Below are positions 7,020 to 10,383 of a stretch of DNA of 10,383 bases, piece after piece. The translations under genes were made by a program, and so were the position numbers. A model generated the notes under the pieces. It made no database searches and was not told where the DNA came from. It was given only the letters and a program-made list of their open reading frames with translations. Source of the DNA: Nitrospiraceae bacterium (GTDB lineage Bacteria; Nitrospirota; Thermodesulfovibrionia; Thermodesulfovibrionales; UBA9159); contig DMNE01000185.1 of assembly GCA_003453735.1 (NCBI GenBank), forward strand, positions 13,374 through 23,756. The letters are read 5' to 3'. How positions within the stretch are numbered: position 1 is the first letter of the stretch; each line of letters opens with the position of its first letter.

Positions 7020-7793
7020 CTATTCAGAGAGAATCGAGATCTCGACCCTCCTGTTCAGAGCCCTTCCCTTCTTCGTCTTATTGTCGCCTACAGGGTCTGC
7101 CTTGCCATGCGGAATAGCCGTGATCTTTGACGCATCTACGCCCGCTTCTTTGATCAGATAGTTCTTCACGGCCTCCGCTCTCTTTGCTGAAAGCCTCATA
7201 TTATACTTATCGGTCCCGATGCTGTCAGTGTAACCGTCAAGCCTTATCGAAGCACCAGGGTACTTTTTGACAAAAGCAACAGCCTTATTGAGCTCAGCCA
7301 TATCATCCGCACTTAGTGTCGCTTTGTCGAAGGCAAAATGTGCTCTTATCGTCATCTTATCAATAACTTTGACGGGTGGCGGTGTTGGCATCGGTGTTGA
7401 CATCGGTGTTGGCGTTGGTTTTGGTGTCGGTATCGGTGTTGGCATCGGTGTTGGCATCGGTGTTGGTTCGCAGCCAAAGGTGCAGCTACCGCAATCATTG
7501 GGGTCAACAAGATGTCCGCAACTACAGCTCTTGTATTTAGTCCATGCTTCCGTTACGCACGTTTCGTAAGCCTCAAAACCCTTGGGGCAGGTTTTATCTT
7601 TGCCATCCTTGCGAAGGTCCTGTAGCCCTTGGCACATCTCAACTAAGCTGCTAGGCGCGTACATGGGACGACTAAGTGTAGGCTCTTTTTCAAACGGGCA
7701 TTGATTATCCGAGGTTACGTATCTCATGCCGCAGCCCCATAAACATGGCAGTACTAAGAGAGAGACTAACACTATAAAGCATGATCTTTTCAT
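7020..7793 (-). CDS. OmpA-domain outer-membrane lipoprotein
   Basis: The 257-residue protein has a lipoprotein signal peptide (MKRSCFIVLVSLLVLPCLWGC; lipobox LWGC, lipidated Cys21). Glycine at +2 suggests sorting to the outer membrane. Residues 22-108 are unusually cysteine-rich (nine further cysteines, including CSCG and CGSC). A proline-threonine linker follows (about 109-140, MPTP/IPTP units), then a C-terminal OmpA/Pal peptidoglycan-binding domain (about 145-257) with FAFDKATL, LDGYTDSIG (D190), LSAKRAEAV (R205) and LNRRVEI. It should tether the outer membrane to peptidoglycan. A strong AAGGAG sits 6 bases before the ATG. Upstream on the same strand lie a 25-codon ORF and a riboswitch candidate. 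The cysteine-rich domain is unrecognised. Confidence 0.93.
   Translation of the reverse strand: MKRSCFIVLVSLLVLPCLWGCGMRYVTSDNQCPFEKEPTLSRPMYAPSSLVEMCQGLQDLRKDGKDKTCPKGFEAYETCVTEAWTKYKSCSCGHLVDPNDCGSCTFGCEPTPMPTPMPTPIPTPKPTPTPMSTPMPTPPPVKVIDKMTIRAHFAFDKATLSADDMAELNKAVAFVKKYPGASIRLDGYTDSIGTDKYNMRLSAKRAEAVKNYLIKEAGVDASKITAIPHGKADPVGDNKTKKGRALNRRVEISILSE
7374..7466 (-). repeat. Pro-Thr coding repeat in the OmpA lipoprotein
   Basis: This stretch consists of 6- and 12-base units (GGTGTTGGCATC and variants on the plus strand) encoding PTPMPTPMPTPIPTP-like sequence. It forms the flexible spacer between the cysteine-rich head and the OmpA domain and could change in length by slippage. Confidence 0.85.
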
Positions 7794-7819
7794 ATTCCGC
7801 TCCTTAAAGGTTTATCACC

Positions 7820-7897
7820 TCAATCTTCCTGCAGTTTAGGCTTTCTACCGAATTGCAATGAGACAAATCCCATAGAAAATGGCCTTTCGCCCTCCAT
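7820..7897 (-). CDS. Candidate 25-residue small protein or leader peptide
   Basis: ATG at 7897 is preceded by AGGAG with a 6-base spacer (good spacing), and the frame is open for 25 codons to TGA (7820-7822). The product, MEGERPFSMGFVSLQFGRKP plus KLQED, is charged at both ends with a short hydrophobic middle and has no signal peptide. The stop is 26 bases before the OmpA lipoprotein ATG, and both would be on the same transcript. It could be a small protein or an upstream peptide affecting lipoprotein translation. I do not recognise it. Chance cannot be excluded at this length. Confidence 0.4.
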   Translation of the reverse strand: MEGERPFSMGFVSLQFGRKPKLQED

Positions 7898-7910
7898 TAA
7901 AAGCTCCTGT

Positions 7911-7927
7911 CGAAGTGTTACTCTTCG
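7911..7927 (-). other. Small hairpin in the lipoprotein leader
   Basis: CGAAG (7911-7915) and CTTCG (7923-7927) form a 5-bp stem with a 7-base loop just upstream of the 25-codon ORF's ribosome binding site. Confidence 0.3.
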
Positions 7928-7978
7928 CCAATAAAGGAAATATCTTTTTCACACCCCCTCTCCATGGAATAATTCTTT

Positions 7979-8249
7979 AGGCATATGCACTTCACTCTTG
8001 TAACCCCCATATGTTGTGCAATTCATGGAAGTGGTCGCCCTCCGCGCATATTGTTGCCAGTAGTTGGTGGAATAGCACGGCATCCTCGCATCGAGAGCAA
8101 CGAAACCCGTCTAGCAAACGTAAATGAACCAAATTTGTCTGCACACATCTTCAGTCGCAAAAACACTGTTCAAATTCAAGAATATACTTGGATAATTTTC
8201 CACGACCTTGTACCACATATTGCGCTAACAAGAGTCAAGTGCATAGCCC
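7979..8249 (-). mobile_element. 271-bp IS1595-derived (MITE-like) element
   Basis: The two ends are inverted copies: reading inward, AGGCATATGCACTTCACTCT on the left and GGGCTATGCACTTGACTCTT on the right, with similarity continuing to about 31 bases (roughly 6 mismatches and one gap). The interior holds the decayed N-terminus of an IS1595-type transposase (see 8085-8203). At 271 bp it cannot encode a full transposase of about 300 residues, so it is an internal-deletion derivative that would need a transposase supplied in trans. It sits between the riboswitch terminator and the OmpA lipoprotein gene. Confidence 0.75.
8085..8203 (-). pseudogene. IS1595/ISXO2-family transposase fragment, frameshifted
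   Basis: Read across frames on the minus strand, the order is ENYPSI, LEFEQCF, ATEDVCRQ, DGFRCSRC. This is the N-terminal pattern of IS1595 transposases (typically -NYP--L-EFE--F-TEE-CR-YL---RWPDGFRCPRCG), ending in the first cysteine pair of the zinc ribbon. At least two frame changes and an in-frame stop break it. The DDE catalytic domain is absent; the sequence beyond is too eroded to assign. Confidence 0.65.
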
Positions 8250-8269
8250 AATAATTCTTTTTCCCAAAT

Positions 8270-8309
8270 AAAAAAGCCTACCTCCCCAAAAGTTTATTCC
8301 TTCGGCAGC
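8270..8309 (-). terminator. Riboswitch expression platform (intrinsic terminator)
   Basis: On the minus strand CCGAAGG pairs with CUUUUGG (8299-8305 with 8286-8292, including wobbles) around AAUAAA. The outer strands GCUGCC and GGUAGGC can extend the pairing with a bulge. Six U residues follow (8275-8270). The GCUGCC strand is also the last conserved strand of the upstream aptamer, so aptamer and terminator folding should be mutually exclusive. Confidence 0.65.
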
Positions 8310-8378
8310 TCAGTCATCTTCTATAAGATCCGCCGCTTTCTGTCCCCTTCTCACGCAGGGTTAGGTTTTATCGGGATT
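8296..8378 (-). ncRNA. GEMM-I-like (c-di-GMP-I class) riboswitch aptamer, divergent core
   Basis: Read 5' to 3' on the minus strand, landmarks of the GEMM-I class appear in order: CGAUAAA; AACC; a stem capped by a GUGA (GNRA) tetraloop; GGGAC followed by GAAAGC; a CGG-AUCUU-AUAG-AAGAU hairpin arm; GACUGAGCUGCCGAAGG. AAUCC at the 5' end can pair with GGAAU at the 3' end with one mismatch, as a closing helix. A promoter precedes it and an intrinsic terminator follows. Departures from consensus lie in the core: GGC before AAACC is ACC here, GACGCAAAGCC reads GACAGAAAGCGG. The ligand could be c-di-GMP, cGAMP, something else, or none if decayed. The next genes on this strand are the 25-codon ORF and the OmpA lipoprotein. 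Confidence 0.6.
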
Positions 8379-8391
8379 GTCTCCTGATTAC

Positions 8392-8420
8392 CTTTTAGCA
8401 CTAAAAAAACCGCCTGTCAA
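8392..8420 (-). promoter_or_regulatory. Promoter of the riboswitch-lipoprotein transcript
   Basis: On the minus strand a perfect TTGACA (8415-8420), a 17-base spacer and an extended -10, TGC-TAAAAG (TAAAAG at 8392-8397), place the start near 8385, a few bases before the aptamer. A perfect dyad, TTTTAG-CA-CTAAAA (8393-8406), overlaps the -10 and could bind a regulator. Confidence 0.6.
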
Positions 8421-8486
8421 GGTGCGGTGCAACTTGCCCCCTGTCACTTTCCGTATCTCGTTGATTGATCAATGGATTTTTCACTG

Positions 8487-8514
8487 ATTTTACCTATCTG
8501 CAGGTATCTAAAAT
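8487..8514. promoter_or_regulatory. 28-bp dyad upstream of the HTH gene (possible operator)
   Basis: Arms ATTTTA (8487-8492) and TAAAAT (8509-8514) enclose a second symmetric pair (TA/TA) and a central CTGCAG; 22 of 28 positions are symmetric. A second small dyad, TTGAT-TG-ATCAA, lies at 8461-8472. Both precede the HTH gene by 65-120 bases, so autoregulation is a natural guess. I could not define a convincing promoter here. Confidence 0.45.
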
Positions 8515-8579
8515 AATACTTAACATACCTACCTCCTTTTGATATCATGCCACTATGAAGAAATCAGGAGGTTTTAGGC

Positions 8580-8918
8580 ATGGAACGCTCTAGTGAGAAG
8601 ATTCCAGAATATCTGCTCGAATTGCATGAATCTCTGCTGCTGGCCCAGCTTCGAACTATCCGAAAACTGCGGCCGGCAAAGGCGAAGACAGGGAAAGCAG
8701 AGGTGCCTAAAGGCATGTCTCATATTGATATGGCTATTGACATACTCAGACGCGCCCAGCGTCCTCTGCATGTCTCGGAGATCATATCCCGGGTCAAGAC
8801 GGTGCACGGCGCAAGCCTCGACCGAGAGTCGCTGGTCAGTGCCCTGGTTAAAAAACTGAATCGAATTCAGGGATTGACACGAACAGCACCCAACACCTTT
8901 CTGCTCACGGTGAAGTGA
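8580..8918 (+). CDS. HARE-HTH-like winged-helix DNA-binding protein
   Basis: The 112-residue protein has a basic N-terminal half (ESLLLAQLRTIRKLRPAKAKTG) and a C-terminal domain, about residues 46-112, matching the HARE-HTH pattern: DMAIDILRRAQRPLHVSEII, then SLVSALVKKLNRIQGLTRTAPNTFLL. Such domains bind DNA or couple DNA recognition to other activities. A strong AGGAGG lies 8 bases before the ATG. The stop codon overlaps a GTG start of the next reading frame (GTGA at 8915-8918). The position at the head of a recombinase cassette suggests a regulator or accessory of that element, which is inference. Confidence 0.75.
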   Translation: MERSSEKIPEYLLELHESLLLAQLRTIRKLRPAKAKTGKAEVPKGMSHIDMAIDILRRAQRPLHVSEIISRVKTVHGASLDRESLVSALVKKLNRIQGLTRTAPNTFLLTVK

Positions 8919-9126
8919 ACAACGTAGAGGGCTATCACAGAAACAAAGAACGCATAGACTCGAACGAGCTGTTTCTGAAGCTCATGGAGATCGTTTTGCT
9001 TTATGGAGGGATGATCCGGTTAACGATCCTCAAAAACATTGCACTTTTGAGCTACAGCCTCCTTACCCTTTTCAGTGGCACCCGGGGCGGAAATGGTTGG
9101 CTTTCGAAGGCCGCCCTGCACCATGA
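8915..9126 (+). pseudogene. Unrecognised small gene, one frame change
   Basis: A frame starts at GTG 8915, overlapping the HTH stop (GTGA), and reads MNNVEGYHRNKERIDSNE. After about position 8965 the convincing sequence is in a different frame: AHGDRFALWRDDPVNDPQKH, then ELQPPYPFQWHPGRKWLAFE, ending at TGA 9124-9126. That second part has no start codon of its own, so one base has probably been lost. Its stop overlaps the ATG of the next frame (ATGA). The proline- and aromatic-rich product is not one I can name. The two junction overlaps are the main evidence that a real gene once existed here. Confidence 0.45.
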
Positions 9127-9380
9127 TCGTCGTTACTGGTCAGTCTCTATTTGATCTAGTGAGATGCTATGAAAAATTGCGGATGAATATCTTAGAGGAC
9201 CCTTTTTACAGCTCTTGGGGAAAAGGCATCCTACAAAACGGAGGGATGTTGTGCTGGCTCGATAGTGTACGGATGTTCACGGCAGGCATCACAACAGATG
9301 ATATACGGGGAATCGAGAGCATCCCCTCTTACCGTAGGAATAACCCTGACCCTGAATTTAGAAACAAATTGCAGATCTAG
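9123..9380 (+). CDS. Unrecognised 85-residue protein of the recombinase cassette
   Basis: The frame opens at ATG 9123, overlapping the upstream stop by ATGA, and runs to TAG at 9378-9380. The central part, FDLVRCYEKLRMNILEDPFY then GKGILQNGGMLCWLDSVRMF, looks like a small helical protein; I recall similar short hypothetical proteins with an R-Y-E-x-L-R motif beside transposons and recombinases, but cannot name a family. There is no separate ribosome binding site, consistent with coupled translation. The recombinase pseudogene starts 39 bases later. Because neighbours on both sides are frameshifted, this gene may also be decaying. Confidence 0.45.
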   Translation: MIVVTGQSLFDLVRCYEKLRMNILEDPFYSSWGKGILQNGGMLCWLDSVRMFTAGITTDDIRGIESIPSYRRNNPDPEFRNKLQI

Positions 9381-9419
9381 TTGGACGATATCACATGAAC
9401 CTCTACCGGGAGGCAGCCT

Positions 9420-9976
9420 ATGTATGAGGGAAGGATCAAAACAGAACATTTGCAAAGGAAGGCGTATGTCTATATCCGACAGTCGAGTCCGAGGCAGGTA
9501 ATTGAGCACAGCGAAAGCACTAAGAGGAATACGACTTAAAAGGAAGGGCTATGGCGATGGGGTGGGCATCCGATCATATTGTTGTTATGGATGAAGACCT
9601 TGGCCTTTCAGGCAGCGGTGCCCAGTGGCGGGACGGCTTTCAGTATCTTCTATCAGAAGTGGGCATGGCTAAGGCAGGCTCGATATTAGCATTAGAGGTA
9701 TCGCGATTGGCCAGCAGCTCATCGGATTGGCATCGTCTTCTGGAAATCTGTGCGATGGGAGACCCTGATCGTAGATGAGGACGGCATTTATGACCCACGC
9801 CACTTCAATGACAGATTTCTGTTGGGGATGAAAGGGCAGATGTCAGAAGCCGAACTCCATATGCTGAGAGCCCGGCTACAGGGGGCGCTCTGAACAAGGC
9901 ACGCCGCGGCGCCTGGAGCCTTTTCCCCTTGACTTCAAGTGTGACGTTGCTATACTGGAGACATAGAATTTTATAG
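9420..9976 (+). pseudogene. Serine recombinase (resolvase domain), frameshifted and truncated
   Basis: ATG 9420 with GGGAGG upstream begins MYEGRIKTEHLQRKAYVYIR, where YIRQSS carries the nucleophile-type serine (S22) of the resolvase catalytic domain. Reading on through three frame changes (near 9528, 9763 and 9885) gives KRKAMAMGWASDHIVVMDED-type sequence, LALEVSRLASSSSDWHRLLE, LIVDEDGIYDPRHFNDRFLL, GMKGQMSEAELHMLRARLQG and ALNKARRG, all as expected for a large serine recombinase. After ARRG similarity stops and the frame ends at TAG 9974; the recombinase and zinc-ribbon DNA-binding domains are missing. The exact reading here substitutes the one-base corrections I infer. The enzyme cannot be active. 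Confidence 0.85.
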
Positions 9977-9984
9977 GAGGACTT

Positions 9985-10107
9985 GTGCCCATTATGTTCA
10001 GCCACGGCACAGGGGCAGATGTCATGAAACGAATCGCTGGTCCCTTGGTGAGAGGAGTGACTGCCTCACTATATTGGAACTCATCATTTATCCCGCTGTT
10101 TTCATGA
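9985..10107 (+). CDS. Candidate 40-residue ORF
   Basis: GTG 9985 follows AGGAGG with a 4-base spacer, and the frame runs 40 codons to TGA 10105-10107: MPIMFSHGTGADVMKRIAGP then LVRGVTASLYWNSSFIPLFS. It has no family I recognise, no signal peptide and no membrane segment. It follows the broken recombinase and precedes the exported-protein gene by 57 bases. A hairpin with GTGAG/CTCAC arms lies inside it. Support comes only from the ribosome binding site. Confidence 0.3.
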   Translation: MPIMFSHGTGADVMKRIAGPLVRGVTASLYWNSSFIPLFS

Positions 10108-10164
10108 TATGAAAGAGCAGAGAATTGAGGAAAGAGCAAAAGCACTTTTGTGTAAGGAGGGTTT

Positions 10165-10383
10165 ATGAAAAGAAGTAAGGTAATTCTCTTGGTTGCCCTT
10201 TGTGCTGCAGCGCTAGTTCTTGAGGCATTTTCTGTTGTGGCAGATGATGAGCCATGCACCGAAAGTGGTATTATTGTGAGTAATGGGACGATGCTCGATC
10301 TGTGGTATAAGAAGAATAACGGTGCATGCTCATTCTGGATACATGAACATGTCTTCACCATAAAACCAGAGGACACGGTAAAA
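10165..10383 (+). CDS. Exported protein of unknown function (N-terminal part)
   Basis: A strong AAGGAGG lies just before ATG 10165, and the frame is open for 73 codons to the end of the window. Residues 1-27 form a Sec signal peptide (KRSK, then VILLVALCAAALVLEAF) with likely cleavage after SVVA, before DDEPC. The mature part so far, with two cysteines (C31 and C55) that could form a disulfide and SNGTMLDLWYKKNNGACSFW, is not a family I can name. It would act in the periplasm or outside the cell. Confidence 0.8.
   Translation, partial: MKRSKVILLVALCAAALVLEAFSVVADDEPCTESGIIVSNGTMLDLWYKKNNGACSFWIHEHVFTIKPEDTVK

Larger units (their letters stand above)
7968..8260. repeat. 11-bp direct repeat flanking the IS1595-derived element
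   Basis: AATAATTCTTT occurs at 7968-7978 and again at 8250-8260, flush with the two ends of the 271-bp element between them. This is the pattern of a target-site duplication. IS1595-family elements usually make 8 bp, so three of the eleven bases may match by chance. Confidence 0.75.

Noticed and set aside
7374..7466. CRISPR-like short repeats
   Set aside because: Units of 6-12 bases in frame encode a Pro-Thr linker; no spacers and no cas genes.
7861..7895. Second GEMM-like aptamer in the lipoprotein leader (GGCGAAAGGCC and nearby)
   Set aside because: Only isolated short matches; the conserved strands do not pair in order, and a small ORF explains the stretch as well.
7985..8254. 89-codon plus-strand reading frame
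   Set aside because: It lies entirely across the IS1595-derived element, antisense to the transposase remnant, and includes both inverted ends; no ribosome binding site.
8403..8432. ACCGC/GCGGT hairpin followed by seven T on the minus strand, looking like an intrinsic terminator
   Set aside because: The stem is only 5 bp with a 10-base loop, no minus-strand gene lies upstream, and the same bases make a better promoter (TTGACA, 17-base spacer, extended -10) for the riboswitch.
9876..10376. 166-codon minus-strand reading frame
   Set aside because: It runs antisense to the recombinase remnant, the 40-codon ORF and the exported protein, which have ribosome binding sites or family matches; its product is unrecognisable.

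Overview
The window looks like a bacterial chromosome segment from a Gram-negative organism with an outer membrane and type IV pili. It carries pilB/pilT, a diderm-type YidC with a large periplasmic domain, and an OmpA-domain lipoprotein. A c-di-GMP-type riboswitch, a recombinase cassette and many small unrecognised genes would fit Nitrospirota or Desulfobacterota. That placement is an inference from gene content only.

Region 1 (1-4280, all minus strand) is core machinery. Read in the direction of transcription it runs rpmH (46 aa), a 192-base gap where rnpA normally sits, yidD, yidC, then pilB and the first 24 codons of pilT. rpmH has a strong promoter with a perfect inverted repeat between its -35 and -10 boxes. 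pilB has its own promoter placed so close to the ATG that the mRNA would be nearly leaderless.

Region 2 (4576-6502) holds an AEC-family permease (plus), a YbgC-type thioesterase (minus, convergent with it) and a DUF1284 cysteine-rich protein (plus, divergent from ybgC). The AEC gene begins with an exact 21-bp tandem duplication, and its TATAAT box lies seven bases before the first ATG.

Region 3 (6978-8420, minus strand) is a regulated lipoprotein unit: promoter (8392-8420), GEMM-I-like aptamer with an altered core (8296-8378), intrinsic terminator competing with the aptamer's last strand (8270-8309), a 271-bp IS1595-derived element flanked by an 11-bp direct repeat (7979-8249), a 25-codon ORF with a good ribosome binding site, then the OmpA-domain lipoprotein and a hairpin. 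If the aptamer is functional, a cyclic dinucleotide would control an envelope lipoprotein, and a mobile element has landed in the leader between switch and gene.

Region 4 (8487-9976, plus strand) is a decaying cassette: a HARE-HTH-like protein, two unrecognised small genes joined by GTGA/ATGA overlaps, and a serine recombinase broken by three frame changes and truncated after the catalytic domain. A long dyad precedes it. The window ends with a 40-codon ORF and the start of an exported protein.
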